A stretch of 64,000 nt of DNA from Novosphingobium beihaiense (GCF_022832375.1 NZ_JALHLG010000007.1:1-64000), one strand, 5' to 3'. Shown: positions 8,359 through 17,758, counted from the stretch's first letter. A program made the numbers and translations. Notes: generated from the sequence alone by a model not told the origin.

Positions 8359-9024
8359 GTGAAGCTCATCATCGGTAACAAGAACTATTCAAGCTGGTCG
8401 CTGCGCGGCTGGCTGGCCTGCAAGCAGTCTGGCCTGCATTTCAAGGAATTGACTGTGCCCCTGTTCGGAGAGGACTGGGCGCATATCAAGCAGTCTTCGG
8501 ACGATCTGGCCCCCAGCCACGGCAAAGTGCCGGTGCTGTGGGATGGCGACGCCGTCGTGTGGGACAGTCTGGCGATCATTGAATATCTGGCCGACAAAGT
8601 GGGCCGCGACAGGTTCTGGCCCAAGGCGGACGATGCCCGGGCCATGGCCCGTTCGATGGTGGCGGAAATGCACTCCAGCTATCTGCCGCTGCGCCGGTCT
8701 TGCCCGATGAATGTCCGCGCGAAAGTGCAGGGCGCGCAGATCGAGGAGGACGTGCGGGCCGATATCGTGCGCATCCTCACGCTTTGGGCGGAGGCGCGCG
8801 CGCGGTTCGGCAAGGGCGGGCCTTACCTGTTCGGGACGTTCGGCGCGGCCGATGTGATCTATGCGCCTATCGTCAGCCGGTTCCTGACTTATGGCATTGC
8901 CGTTCCCGGCTTCGCGCAGGCCTATATGCAGGCCATGTGGGAACACGAATGGATGCAGCAATGGATCGCGGCGGCCGAGGCCGAGGAATGGGTGATCGAA
9001 CAATACGAAATGCCGGTGGCCTGA
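8359..9024 (+). CDS. Glutathione S-transferase family protein
   Basis: A 221-residue cytosolic GST. The N-terminal thioredoxin-like domain begins MKLIIGNKNYSSWSLRGWLA, with a candidate catalytic Ser in the NYSSWS segment. The cis-proline (GKVPVLWDGD) and the glutathione gamma-glutamyl-binding DSLAIIEYLA motif follow. The C-terminal half is all-helical. The start is a GTG at 8359. The substrate is not predictable. An S1/P1 nuclease gene begins two bases after its stop. Confidence 0.85.
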   Translation: MKLIIGNKNYSSWSLRGWLACKQSGLHFKELTVPLFGEDWAHIKQSSDDLAPSHGKVPVLWDGDAVVWDSLAIIEYLADKVGRDRFWPKADDARAMARSMVAEMHSSYLPLRRSCPMNVRAKVQGAQIEEDVRADIVRILTLWAEARARFGKGGPYLFGTFGAADVIYAPIVSRFLTYGIAVPGFAQAYMQAMWEHEWMQQWIAAAEAEEWVIEQYEMPVA

Positions 9025-9026
9025 CG

Positions 9027-9869
9027 ATGCGTGCCCTGCTTCTCCTGATCGCCGCGCTGGCTTCATTGGCAGCTTCGCCTGCTCTTGCCTGGGGCGCCTA
9101 CGGCCACCGCACGGTCGCCGCGATCGCGCTGGAAAACGTGAAGCCCGCCACGCGCGCGCAGATCCGCGGGCTGCTGCACGCTGCGCCGGAGCTGGTCACG
9201 CCCGAATGCCCGGTGAAGAGCTTGGAGGATGCCTCGGTCTGGCCTGATTGCGTGCGGCGTGACGGCGCGCGCTGGGCCTATACCTTCCCCTGGCACTACC
9301 AGAACATTTCGGTGTGCGAGCCGTTCAACATCAAGGCGAACTGCTCTTACGGCAATTGCGTCAGCGCGCAGGTGAGCCGCAACGCGCACTTGCTCGCGGA
9401 CCGGCGGCTGCCTGCCGAACAGCGGCTGGAAGCGTTGATGTTCCTCACGCACTTCGTGGGCGATCTGCATCAGCCGCTGCATGTGGGTGAGAACCACGAT
9501 CTGGGCGGCAACCGGGTGAAGGCGGACTATGGCATGGCGACTGGCCTCAATCTGCACTGGATCTGGGACGGGCCGGAGGCCGAACGCGCCATATCCTCAG
9601 CCAATCCGCCGCTGGTGCGCCGGTACAGCGCGGCGGAAAAGGCGCGCCTGGCCACGGGCACGGTCACCGATTGGGCCAGGGAAAGCTGGCAGGTCTCGCG
9701 CGATTTCATCTACCCCGCTGCGTTCGGCAAGCTGCCGTGCAACCGCACTGAGGCCGAACACGTAGTGTGGACCAACGAAGCGATCGAAAAGGCGATCCCC
9801 ATCGTCGATGAGCGAATCGAGCGTGCAGGGCTGCGGCTGGCGAAGATGCTGGACAAGGCGCTGGGCTGA
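9027..9869 (+). CDS. S1/P1-type zinc-dependent nuclease (exported)
   Basis: A 280-residue protein with a signal peptide (cleavage after ASPALA). The mature protein starts WGAYGHRTVAAIA, where the N-terminal Trp is a zinc ligand in S1/P1 nucleases. Further ligands are visible: Asp in WPDCV, the FLTHFVGDLHQPLHVG His/Asp cluster near residue 145, GGNRVKADYG, and NLHWIWDG. Such enzymes cleave single-stranded DNA and RNA in the periplasm or outside the cell and can scavenge phosphate or nucleosides. The ATG at 9027 is two bases after the GST stop. A terminator-like hairpin follows. Confidence 0.92.
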   Translation: MRALLLLIAALASLAASPALAWGAYGHRTVAAIALENVKPATRAQIRGLLHAAPELVTPECPVKSLEDASVWPDCVRRDGARWAYTFPWHYQNISVCEPFNIKANCSYGNCVSAQVSRNAHLLADRRLPAEQRLEALMFLTHFVGDLHQPLHVGENHDLGGNRVKADYGMATGLNLHWIWDGPEAERAISSANPPLVRRYSAAEKARLATGTVTDWARESWQVSRDFIYPAAFGKLPCNRTEAEHVVWTNEAIEKAIPIVDERIERAGLRLAKMLDKALG

Positions 9870-9895
9870 ATTTGCCGGGCGGATGCGGCAGCAGT

Positions 9896-9921
9896 GACGG
9901 TGCAGCCAGGCTTGCACCGTC
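9896..9921 (+). terminator. Terminator-like hairpin after the S1/P1 nuclease gene
   Basis: Perfect 9-bp arms GACGGTGCA (9896-9904) and TGCACCGTC (9913-9921) around an 8-base loop, followed only by TTAAC. It is 26 bases after the stop codon. Confidence 0.5.
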
Positions 9922-10012
9922 TTAACAAGCGGGGACGCGGCCGCTCTAGGCCCGCGATCAACGAATTTTAAGCTCCTTGTGACATCATCTCCAGACTTCG
10001 ACCGGAGTCTTG

Positions 10013-12793
10013 ATGGTGCTCGAATTTCTGTTGTGTATCCGCGAGGAACATGACCTGCGTCTGGTGCTTCTGGCAGTGGGGGTAAGCCTGCTGTCGGCGA
10101 AGCTTGCAGTGCTGACAATTCGGCAGGCGGGGCCGCAGCAGGCGCGTGCGGCCCGCATCCGGGCCGTGGCGGGCGGTCTGGTAACCGGATTCGGCATCTG
10201 GATTGCCCATTTCATTGCACTTGCCGGTTTCCATCGCAGCTCCGTTTCCGGCCACGGGATGGTCATGACCACCGGCTCGCTGCTGGCCGTTCTGGCTGCC
10301 ATGGCGGGAGCATTCTGGATCGTCAGGACCAGCCGCGCCCGGTATCGCATGCTTTGCGCCAGTGCCATCGCTGCGGCCGGTCTGGCGGTCATGCACTACA
10401 CCGGTGCGGCGGCGCTTGAGGTTGCCGGGCCGGTTCGCTGGCATCTTCTTACCTTGCTGCTTTCGCTGGTCGTCCTGACCGTTCCTCTCTATCCGGCGCT
10501 GTCTCTGGCGGAGCATGGCAAGACCTGGCTGTCGGGCGCTCTGGCATCCGTGATCATGGCCTGTGCGGTTGTGGGCGGACATTTCCTGGGCATGGTGGCG
10601 ATGCAGTTTCCTGCCGTAGAGGTGACGCCCCCGGAGGAAATGCTCTTGTCCCAGCCGGATCTGGCGGTGTCCGGCGCGGTGTCGGTGGCGCTTCTGGCCT
10701 TGTGCTACGCCATCTGGGAAATCTCGCGCCGCAGGGCGGCGACGGCCGCGAGCGAGCGGGAATTCGGATTTCTGATCAAAGGCGTGTCGGACTGCGCCAT
10801 CTACATGCTCGATCGCGAGGGGCGGATCGCGAACTGGAACGCCGGAGCGCAGCGGCTCAAGGGCTATACCTGCGGGGAAGCCGTGGGCATGACGCTGGAC
10901 GCATTTCACACGCAGGAAGACCGGGAGGCCGGGCTCTCCGGCAAGTTGCTGGCCATCGCGCAAGACGCAGGCAAGTGCGATCATGCAGGCTGGCGCGTGC
11001 GCAAGGACGGTTCGCGCTTCTGGGCCGATGAGACGATCGAGCGGATCGAGGACGATTCCGGGCGCCATCTGGGCTTTGCCAAGATCACGCGGGACATGAC
11101 CCAGTGTAAACGGGACCAGGACCGGATCCGCGTGACCAGCGGAAACCTCGATGCGGCGCTGGAGCACATGCACCATGCCTTGTGCCTTTATGATTCGAAC
11201 GACCGCCTGGTGCTGTACAATCGCCGCTTCCTGGAAATGTGGGACGTGACGGAGGACAGTGTTCCGCCCGGAACGCCGTTCATGCAGGTCGTGGAAACGG
11301 TGGTGGAGAAAAAGACCGGCGCGAAAGTCCCGCAGGAGCGTCTCGACAATGTGCGGGTGCAGTTGCAGCTGGCGCTGGCCGATCCCAATCGCGCGCCTTA
11401 CGTTTCCGAATTCAACGGCGGCTTTGTCGTTGCGACTACGGCCCGCGCGCTTCCCGATGGGCGATGGGTGATCACTTTCGAGGACATCTCGGAGCGCCGC
11501 CGGTCGGAACAGCAGATCGCCCACATGGCCTTGCACGACGGGCTGACCGGGCTGAACAACCGCACCAGCTTCAACCGCTGGCTTGACCGGGAAATCGGGC
11601 AGGTGGAGCAGCGCGGCCAGCAGCTGGCGCTGGTCGCGATCGATCTGGACCGGTTCAACGAGATCAACGACAGCCGCGGCCACAGCGAAGGGGACGCGGT
11701 GCTGCAGGGCGTCGCCGATGCCTTGCTGGGAACGGCGCATGACGACGAGATCGTCGCGCGGCTGGGAGGCGACGAGTTCGCCGTGGCCAAGCCGTTTACG
11801 GCCCATGCCGAGCTTGTGGATTTCGTCACCCGCATAAACGCCTGTTTCGCCAAGCGGGACGCGGAAGAGGACGAGGGCGGGATCGGGGCAAGCCTGGGCA
11901 TCGCGATCTACCCCGCCGACGCTTCCGAGCGCGAAGCTTTGCTGAACAATGCGGACCTGGCGATGAAGCGGGCCAAGGAAAGCCTCAGCGAGAATATCTG
12001 CTATTATGAGCCGGGCATGGATGAACGCGCCCGCCACAGGCGCCAGCTTGCAAACGATCTGCGCCATGCCCTTGCTCGCGATGAGCTGCGTATCCTCTAC
12101 CAGCCGCAACGCTCGCTCAAGACCAATAAAGTCAGCGGCTATGAAGCGCTGCTGCGCTGGCATCACCCCCGCTTCGGGTTGATTTCGCCCGCCGAGTTCA
12201 TCCCGATCGCGGAGCAGACGGGGGAGATCATGCGCATCGGCGAATGGGTGCTGCGCGCTGCCTGCGCCGAAGCCGTGCGGTGGAAGTGGGACGGCAAGAT
12301 TGCCGTGAACCTCTCACCCGTGCAGTTGCTCAAACCCGATCTGCCCGAGCGGGTGACGAATATCCTGCTGGAAACCGGCCTGTCCCCCCGGCGCCTGGAG
12401 CTGGAAATCACCGAAACCGCCATCATCGCCGACAAGGCGCGCGCGCTGCACAGCCTGCGCCGCATCAAGGCATCGGGCGTCAGTGTGGCGATGGACGATT
12501 TCGGCACCGGGTATTCGTCGCTCGATACGCTGCACTCGTTCCCCTTCGACAAGATCAAGATCGACAAGTCGTTCCTGCTGCGCGCGGAGCAAAGCGAACA
12601 GGCAGGCACGATCGTCCGCGCGGTGCTGGCGCTGGGCAAGAGCCTGGGCATCCCCGTGCTGGCGGAAGGCGTCGAGACGGAAAGCCAGCTGGCGCTGCTG
12701 GTCAGAGAGGGATGCGACGAGGCGCAGGGCTATTACTTCGGCAAGCCCGGAGAAGCGCCCAGCATGATCGCATACCGGGCTTCCTTCCAATAG
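10013..12793 (+). CDS. MHYT-PAS-GGDEF-EAL membrane signalling protein
   Basis: A 926-residue cyclic-di-GMP protein. Residues 1-240 form an MHYT sensor with about seven membrane helices; two repeats are recognisable (AVMHYTGAAAL and GGHFLGMVAMQ) and the first is diverged (WIAHFIAL). A PAS domain spans about 250-365 and a second PAS-like segment about 378-490. The GGDEF domain has an intact LGGDEF at about 585-589. The EAL domain begins YEALLRWHHP near 708 and keeps NLSPVQL, ETAIIAD, DDFGTGYSSL, KIDKSF and EGVET, so both activities are plausible. GGAG at 10003-10006 supports the ATG at 10013; a TTG at 10010 is adjacent. MHYT domains are proposed to sense diatomic gases through copper. Confidence 0.95.
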   Translation: MVLEFLLCIREEHDLRLVLLAVGVSLLSAKLAVLTIRQAGPQQARAARIRAVAGGLVTGFGIWIAHFIALAGFHRSSVSGHGMVMTTGSLLAVLAAMAGAFWIVRTSRARYRMLCASAIAAAGLAVMHYTGAAALEVAGPVRWHLLTLLLSLVVLTVPLYPALSLAEHGKTWLSGALASVIMACAVVGGHFLGMVAMQFPAVEVTPPEEMLLSQPDLAVSGAVSVALLALCYAIWEISRRRAATAASEREFGFLIKGVSDCAIYMLDREGRIANWNAGAQRLKGYTCGEAVGMTLDAFHTQEDREAGLSGKLLAIAQDAGKCDHAGWRVRKDGSRFWADETIERIEDDSGRHLGFAKITRDMTQCKRDQDRIRVTSGNLDAALEHMHHALCLYDSNDRLVLYNRRFLEMWDVTEDSVPPGTPFMQVVETVVEKKTGAKVPQERLDNVRVQLQLALADPNRAPYVSEFNGGFVVATTARALPDGRWVITFEDISERRRSEQQIAHMALHDGLTGLNNRTSFNRWLDREIGQVEQRGQQLALVAIDLDRFNEINDSRGHSEGDAVLQGVADALLGTAHDDEIVARLGGDEFAVAKPFTAHAELVDFVTRINACFAKRDAEEDEGGIGASLGIAIYPADASEREALLNNADLAMKRAKESLSENICYYEPGMDERARHRRQLANDLRHALARDELRILYQPQRSLKTNKVSGYEALLRWHHPRFGLISPAEFIPIAEQTGEIMRIGEWVLRAACAEAVRWKWDGKIAVNLSPVQLLKPDLPERVTNILLETGLSPRRLELEITETAIIADKARALHSLRRIKASGVSVAMDDFGTGYSSLDTLHSFPFDKIKIDKSFLLRAEQSEQAGTIVRAVLALGKSLGIPVLAEGVETESQLALLVREGCDEAQGYYFGKPGEAPSMIAYRASFQ

Positions 12794-12833
12794 CCGTCCG
12801 TTTCCGGTGTGATCCTCTCGCCAGGGCCTGAGC

Positions 12834-13298
12834 CTAGCGAATCCGTTTGGTGGGGTAGGGCGTGCCGTCCTTGTGGAAGTATCCCTCGCTGGTGAACTTC
12901 ATGTCGATGTCCGGATAGGCGCCGGTGCCGTTGCGATTGCCTGCGCTGATTGCGATGAAAGTGCAGTCCGCGCTGCTTTCGTTGATCAGGTGGTGCCCGT
13001 TGGGGGCGCCCTTCGGCCAGGCGCAGACATCGCCGGGTTTCAGCACGGTGCGGCCATCGTTTTCCACCAGCACGGCCTCTCCTGCCAGCATGATCAGCAG
13101 TTCGTCCTCGTCGTCGTGCCAGTGGCGCTGGCTGGACCAGGCGCCGGGCTTGAGCACCACATGGCTCGCGCCCATTTCGGTCAGCCCGCCCGCCGGGGCC
13201 AGGCGCCGCCACCAGCGGCCGGAAACCGCCTCGTCGAAGGGCGGGGGATAGCCTGTTGCGTTGGAAGGGGGGATGGCGTCGATATCGAGCTTGGGCAT
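12834..13298 (-). CDS. Cupin-domain protein
   Basis: A 154-residue single-domain cupin. Motif 1 is SSQRHWHDDEDELLIMLAG, with the HxH and Glu metal ligands, and motif 2 is PGDVCAWPKGAPNGHHLINES, with the second-motif His. It resembles small cupins annotated as sugar-binding or transcriptional-accessory proteins, but nothing here fixes a substrate. It is convergent with the EAL gene and divergent from dapE. Confidence 0.75.
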   Translation of the reverse strand: MPKLDIDAIPPSNATGYPPPFDEAVSGRWWRRLAPAGGLTEMGASHVVLKPGAWSSQRHWHDDEDELLIMLAGEAVLVENDGRTVLKPGDVCAWPKGAPNGHHLINESSADCTFIAISAGNRNGTGAYPDIDMKFTSEGYFHKDGTPYPTKRIR

Positions 13299-13353
13299 GC
13301 TGGCGGTTCCTCCCTATAGCTATCGCTGCAGGCTTATGCGATGAGCGGGCGTT

Positions 13354-14514
13354 ATGTCCCAGACCGCGCCTCTAGCTGCAAGTGTCATAGACCTTGCCGA
13401 AGCCCTGATCGCCTGCCCCAGCGTTACGCCCGCCACCGGCATGGTGTTCGATTGCCTGGAAGAACAGCTCGCGCCGCTGGGTTTCGATGTCACGCGCTTC
13501 GCCGCGGGCGATGCGCCGGACGGTCCGGTGGAGAATCTCTTCGCGGTGCGGCGCGGTCCGCAAGGATCGCGGCATTTTGCCTTTGCGGGACACCTTGATG
13601 TCGTGCCGCCGGGGGAGGGGTGGACGACGGCGCCGTTCCTGCCCGAACGGCGCGGCGAACTGCTGTATGGACGCGGCGCGGTTGACATGAAGGGCTCGAT
13701 CGCGGCGATGGTTGCCGCCGTGCGCGAGATCCCGGTGGACACCGGCACGATCAGCTTCATTATCACCGGGGACGAGGAAGGTCCGGCGCGCCATGGCACG
13801 GTGGCGCTGATCGAGCTGATGCGCGAACGCGGCGAAATTCCGGACATGTGCCTTGTCGGCGAACCGACTTCGGTCAACCGGCTGGGCGACATGATGAAGA
13901 TCGGCCGCCGCGGTTCGGTGAACATCTTCCTCGATGTCGATGGCACGCAGGGCCATGTCGCCTATCCGCATCTGGCGGATAATCCGGTGACGAAGCTGAT
14001 CACCATGCTGGCCGAGCTTAACGATCTGGCGCTCGATGACGGCACCGACTGGTTTCAGGCCAGCAATCTTGAGATCACCGATCTGACTGTGGGCAACCCC
14101 GCGCACAATGTGATTCCTGCCCAGGCCGCCGCCCGCATTTCGATCCGGTTCAATGATCTGCACACCGGCGCGGAACTGGGCGAGCGGGTCGCGGCGATTG
14201 CCGAAAAGCACGGGGGCACGGCCCGCCCGATCGTGTCCGGAGAGGCATTCCTTACGCAGCCGGGGGCATTCTCTACGCTGTTGGCGGATGCGATCCGGGC
14301 CGAAACCGGCGTCGAGCCGGAACTGTCCACCAGCGGCGGAACGTCGGACGCGCGCTTCCTCAAGGACTTGTGCCCGGTGATCGAATTCGGCCTGTGCAAC
14401 GCAACGATGCACAAGCGGGACGAGGCCGTGGCAATCGCCGATCTGGATACGCTGACCCGAATCTACCAGCGGGTCATTGCCGCGGCGCTGGCAGCGCCCA
14501 GCGTAAATTCCTGA
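13354..14514 (+). CDS. dapE: Succinyl-diaminopimelate desuccinylase
   Basis: A 386-residue M20-family metallohydrolase that removes succinate from N-succinyl-LL-diaminopimelate in lysine and peptidoglycan biosynthesis. The di-zinc ligands are present: His in FAGHLDVVPPG, Asp in GRGAVDMKGS, the Glu pair in GDEEGPA, Glu/Asp in the VGEPTS region, and the C-terminal His in NATMHKRDEAV. A dimerisation lid lies at about residues 180-290. dapB, another enzyme of the pathway, is about 4.4 kb away on the other strand, so the dap genes are near each other but not in one operon. Confidence 0.95.
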   Translation: MSQTAPLAASVIDLAEALIACPSVTPATGMVFDCLEEQLAPLGFDVTRFAAGDAPDGPVENLFAVRRGPQGSRHFAFAGHLDVVPPGEGWTTAPFLPERRGELLYGRGAVDMKGSIAAMVAAVREIPVDTGTISFIITGDEEGPARHGTVALIELMRERGEIPDMCLVGEPTSVNRLGDMMKIGRRGSVNIFLDVDGTQGHVAYPHLADNPVTKLITMLAELNDLALDDGTDWFQASNLEITDLTVGNPAHNVIPAQAAARISIRFNDLHTGAELGERVAAIAEKHGGTARPIVSGEAFLTQPGAFSTLLADAIRAETGVEPELSTSGGTSDARFLKDLCPVIEFGLCNATMHKRDEAVAIADLDTLTRIYQRVIAAALAAPSVNS

Positions 14515-14529
14515 CACCCCGTGACATTG

Positions 14530-14546
14530 ACCCGACAGGTTCGGGT
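14530..14546 (+). terminator. Weak hairpin in the dapE-symporter gap
   Basis: 6-bp arms ACCCGA/TCGGGT with a CAGGT loop, followed by a pyrimidine-rich stretch (TTCCTTTCGATTTTC). This is a possible terminator for dapE or part of the leader of the next gene. Confidence 0.3.
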
Positions 14547-14581
14547 GTTACGGTTCCTTTCGATTTTCTTGCGGGGGTTGC

Positions 14582-15904
14582 ATGGCCAAGCGGCTGACGT
14601 TCTTCATTATTGCCGGCATGGTTCTCGGTATTCTGGTAGGCTGGGTGCTCAATATCACGCACACGGCGGGCGATCCGGCGCTGCAAGTCTGGGCCGACTA
14701 TCTCAAGCTGCTGCCCGACGTTTTCCTGAAACTGATCAAGATGATCATTGCCCCATTGGTCTTCGCGACCATCGTCACCGGCATTGCCGGCATGGGGGAC
14801 AGCGCCGCGCTCGGGCGCATCGGCGGCAAGGCGATCGGCTGGTTCGTTTCCGCCAGCCTCGTTTCGCTGATGCTGGGGCTGCTGCTGGTCAACCTGTTCC
14901 GCCCCGGGGTGGGCGTGGGGCTGGAAAGTGCGGGGGATCTGGGCGATCTGGCCACGGGCGAGCTTTCGTTCCGCCACTTCGTGCTGGAAATCTTCCCCAC
15001 CAGCGCGTTCGATGCGATGGCGGAAAACAACATCCTGCAGATTCTGGTCTTCTCGCTTTTCGTGGGTGTGGCGCTCACCGCGATCGGAGAGAAGGGCGCG
15101 CCAGTGGTCAAGGCCAGCGAGGCGCTGTCCCACCTCATGCTGCAGATCACCGATTATGTGATGCGCTTTGCCCCGGCGGCGGTGTTCGGTGCGCTGGCCA
15201 GCGTGATCGCCACCAAGGGGCTCGGCATCGTCGTGACCTATGGCGTGCTGGTGAGCGAGTTCTACTTCGGCCTGCTGCTGCTCTGGACGCTGCTGCTTTC
15301 CTTTGGCGCGATATTCCTGCGCGGGCGCATCTTCACGTTGATCCGCTATATCCGCGAGCCGCTGCTGCTCACCTTCTCCACCGCGTCGTCCGAGGCGGGG
15401 CTGCCCAAGCTGTTCGAGCAGCTCGACCGGTTCGGCGTGCCGCGCCGCGTTTCGGGCTTCATCCTGCCGCTGGGCTATTCGTTCAATCTCGACGGTTCGA
15501 TGATGTACATGAGCTTCGCGACGATTTTCGTGGCGCAGGCCTATGGCATCCACGTGCCGATCGGCACGCAGATCCTGATGCTGCTAACGCTGATGGTCAG
15601 TTCCAAGGGCATTGCGGGCGTGCCGCGCGCCAGCCTGGTGGTGATCGCGGCGACACTCAGCCAGTTCGGCCTGCCGGTGGAAGGCATTGCGCTGCTGCTG
15701 GGCATCGATACTTTTCTCGACATGGGCCGTTCGGCCACCAATGTCATCGGCAATGCGGTGGCGACCTCGGTCATCACCCGCAGCGAAGGCATGTTGCAAC
15801 CGCTGCTGGACGACGATGCCGAACCGCCGCACGCGCCATCGCACACGTCCTCGCACGGGCGGGCGGGGCTCAATGTCGATCCGGAGCAGTACGAAACCAC
15901 CTGA
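14582..15904 (+). CDS. Dicarboxylate/amino acid:cation symporter (DAACS family), DctA-like
   Basis: A 440-residue multi-pass membrane symporter. The family re-entrant-loop signature STASSEAGLPKLFEQ lies near residue 268. The substrate-site segment GYSFNLDGSMMYMS near residue 302 resembles the NLDG sequence of C4-dicarboxylate carriers. The second loop (SSKGIAGVPRASLVV) and the terminal DMGRSATNVIGNAVA segment are present. It probably moves dicarboxylates or acidic amino acids with Na+ or H+. It is followed by a paralogue with a different substrate-site sequence. Confidence 0.9.
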   Translation: MAKRLTFFIIAGMVLGILVGWVLNITHTAGDPALQVWADYLKLLPDVFLKLIKMIIAPLVFATIVTGIAGMGDSAALGRIGGKAIGWFVSASLVSLMLGLLLVNLFRPGVGVGLESAGDLGDLATGELSFRHFVLEIFPTSAFDAMAENNILQILVFSLFVGVALTAIGEKGAPVVKASEALSHLMLQITDYVMRFAPAAVFGALASVIATKGLGIVVTYGVLVSEFYFGLLLLWTLLLSFGAIFLRGRIFTLIRYIREPLLLTFSTASSEAGLPKLFEQLDRFGVPRRVSGFILPLGYSFNLDGSMMYMSFATIFVAQAYGIHVPIGTQILMLLTLMVSSKGIAGVPRASLVVIAATLSQFGLPVEGIALLLGIDTFLDMGRSATNVIGNAVATSVITRSEGMLQPLLDDDAEPPHAPSHTSSHGRAGLNVDPEQYETT

Positions 15905-15908
15905 ACCG

Positions 15909-15923
15909 CCCGGCAAGGCCGGG
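15909..15923 (+). terminator. Short GC hairpin after the first symporter
   Basis: CCCGGC/GCCGGG with an AAG loop, five bases after the stop. There is no T-run, so it is a weak terminator or 3'-end protector. Confidence 0.35.
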
Positions 15924-15970
15924 CTCCCGGCCCCTCCGGCAAGCCATGCGATAGCCTCCCGACTGGACAA

Positions 15971-16012
15971 GGGCCCCCGCGATTGCGACCATGCGCGCAT
16001 ACGCGGGGGGCC
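15971..16012. repeat. Inverted repeat in the leader of the second symporter gene
   Basis: Arms GGGCCCCCGCG (15971-15981) and CGCGGGGGGCC (16002-16012), about 20 bases upstream of the ATG at 16033. It could be a leader hairpin or a terminator for the first symporter. Confidence 0.45.
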
Positions 16013-16032
16013 ACCAGCTTGGGAGCGCGCGC

Positions 16033-17361
16033 ATGACAGACATGGTTGAGGATACCAGCGCTTCGGAGCATGCCGGGCACAACCGCCTGCAATGGCGCAT
16101 TCTCGCCGGGTTCCTGAGCGGACTGGTGCTCGGCCTTCTGGCCTATACGTTCGCGCCCGAAAGCCACTGGATCGCTGCGATCATGGCCTATGGAACCGTG
16201 CCTGCCGGGCAGCTGTTCCTGCGGCTGCTGTTCATGCTGGTGATCCCGCTGCTGTTTTCCGCGCTGGTGGTGGGCATTGCCGAAATGGGCGAGCTGCGCG
16301 CCTTGCGCAAAGTGGGCGTGGCGACGCTTGTCTATACGTTTGTTGTCTCCGGAATCGCGGTGGCACTCAGCCTGCTGGTGGTCGATACGATCCGGCCGGG
16401 CGCGGGGGTGGACCGGCAGGCCGCCCAGGAACTGCTGGCGCAGGGCGCGGAAAACGCGGGGGCCATCGTCAAAGCCTCGGCACAGGCCAAGACCGGCGTC
16501 GATGCGGTGCTGGGGCTGATCCCGTCCAACATCGTCTCCGCCATGAGCGACAACGACATTCTGGCGGTGATGTTCTTCGCGCTGTTCTTCGGGATCGGGC
16601 TGCTGCTGGTGCGCACGCCGCGCGCGCTGGTGCTCAAGGATGCGATCGAGGGGCTGTTCGAAGTCTCGATGACGCTGATCGGCCTCGTCATCCGGCTGGC
16701 GCCCTATGCGATCTTCTGTTTCATGTTCAATCTCGCCGCCCAGTTCGGGTGGGATCTTCTGATCAAGCTGGCGGCCTATGTCGGCGTGGTGCTGCTGGCG
16801 CTGGGCCTGCAGATGTTCGGTGTGTTTCCGCTGCTGCTGGCGTTTCTGGCGAAGAAGAGCCCGCTCGCCTTCTTCCGCGAGACGCGCGAGGCGGCGGTCA
16901 TGGCGTTCTCCACCTCCAGCTCCAACGCCACGCTGCCCACCGCGCTGCGCGTGGCGGACGAGGACCTGCACCTGCCCCCGCGCATCGCCCGTTTCGTGCT
17001 CACCATCGGGGCCACGGCTAACCAGAACGGCACGGCCATGTTCGAAGGCGTGACGGTGCTGTTCCTCGCGCAGTTCTTCGGCGTCGATCTTACGCTTCAG
17101 CAGCAGTTGTTCGTGATGGTGGTCTGTATCCTCGCGGGGATCGGCACGGCGGGGGTGCCGGCGGGATCGCTGCCGGTGATCGCGCTGATCCTGGGCGGCG
17201 TGGGCGTGCCGCCCGAGGGGATCGGCCTCATCATCGGCGTGGACCGCTTCCTCGACATGTGCCGCACCACGCTCAATGTCGTGGGCGATCTGGTCTGCGC
17301 GACGGTGATTTCCGCGATCGGCGGCGGCGATGCCGGGGCTTCGGAGCCCGTGCCTACCTGA
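16033..17361 (+). CDS. Dicarboxylate/amino acid:cation symporter (DAACS family), GltP/GltT-like
   Basis: A second DAACS symporter of 442 residues. The signature STSSSNATLPTALRV lies near residue 289. The substrate segment reads ATANQNGTAMFEGV, close to the NxxGTA pattern of glutamate/aspartate carriers and unlike the GYSFNLDG of its upstream neighbour, so the two probably carry different substrates. The ATG at 16033 is preferred: a GGGAG lies about eight bases upstream, whereas an in-frame ATG at 15991 falls inside an inverted repeat. Its stop overlaps the end of the convergent lipoprotein gene by eight bases. Confidence 0.9.
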   Translation: MTDMVEDTSASEHAGHNRLQWRILAGFLSGLVLGLLAYTFAPESHWIAAIMAYGTVPAGQLFLRLLFMLVIPLLFSALVVGIAEMGELRALRKVGVATLVYTFVVSGIAVALSLLVVDTIRPGAGVDRQAAQELLAQGAENAGAIVKASAQAKTGVDAVLGLIPSNIVSAMSDNDILAVMFFALFFGIGLLLVRTPRALVLKDAIEGLFEVSMTLIGLVIRLAPYAIFCFMFNLAAQFGWDLLIKLAAYVGVVLLALGLQMFGVFPLLLAFLAKKSPLAFFRETREAAVMAFSTSSSNATLPTALRVADEDLHLPPRIARFVLTIGATANQNGTAMFEGVTVLFLAQFFGVDLTLQQQLFVMVVCILAGIGTAGVPAGSLPVIALILGGVGVPPEGIGLIIGVDRFLDMCRTTLNVVGDLVCATVISAIGGGDAGASEPVPT

Positions 17362-17746
17362 CCAGCTTCACCGGTACGAACGGGCCCATGCCGCAGCCCG
17401 CGCCCCGATCGAAACTGCTGCCGTACTGACGCAGCGGATAGATGATGTCGTTGCGGCACAGCTGCGAGAGCGAGGTTTCGTACGTGAACGTATCCGCCGC
17501 CTTCAGCCCACCGCAGCGGTTGGGCAGGGTCACGCGCCAGACTTTGCGGCCCGCGCCGAAGAAATCGATGGTCCGGTCGTCGCGGATGCGGGTGGAGGTG
17601 AATTGCGTGAGCGGCAGGCAATCGCGCGCCGGGCCGAGCGCTTCGGCGGCAGGGCTGGGCGGAGGCAGATCGCGCGGCGAGTCCTTGGAGCAGGCGCTCA
17701 GCGCCAGCGGGGTGAGGAAAAGGGCGGGCAGGAATGCGGCTTTCAT
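17354..17746 (-). CDS. Small lipoprotein, DUF6491-like
   Basis: A 130-residue protein with a lipoprotein signal peptide (TPLALSAC, lipidation Cys19). The mature domain contains CLPLTQFTSTRIRDDRTIDFF, WRVTLPNRCGGL and YETSLSQLCRNDII, with four cysteines after the lipobox. This matches the pattern I associate with DUF6491 proteins, which are common in sphingomonads and of unknown function. It lies downstream of nth in the same direction with a 12-base gap, so co-transcription is likely. Confidence 0.65.
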   Translation of the reverse strand: MKAAFLPALFLTPLALSACSKDSPRDLPPPSPAAEALGPARDCLPLTQFTSTRIRDDRTIDFFGAGRKVWRVTLPNRCGGLKAADTFTYETSLSQLCRNDIIYPLRQYGSSFDRGAGCGMGPFVPVKLVR

Positions 17747-17758
17747 GAAACCCTCCGT

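Noticed and set aside
9968..12166. A 732-codon minus-strand frame across the MHYT-GGDEF-EAL gene
   Set aside because: Antisense shadow of a gene with unambiguous domains; composition is His/Arg/Gln-rich without family motifs.
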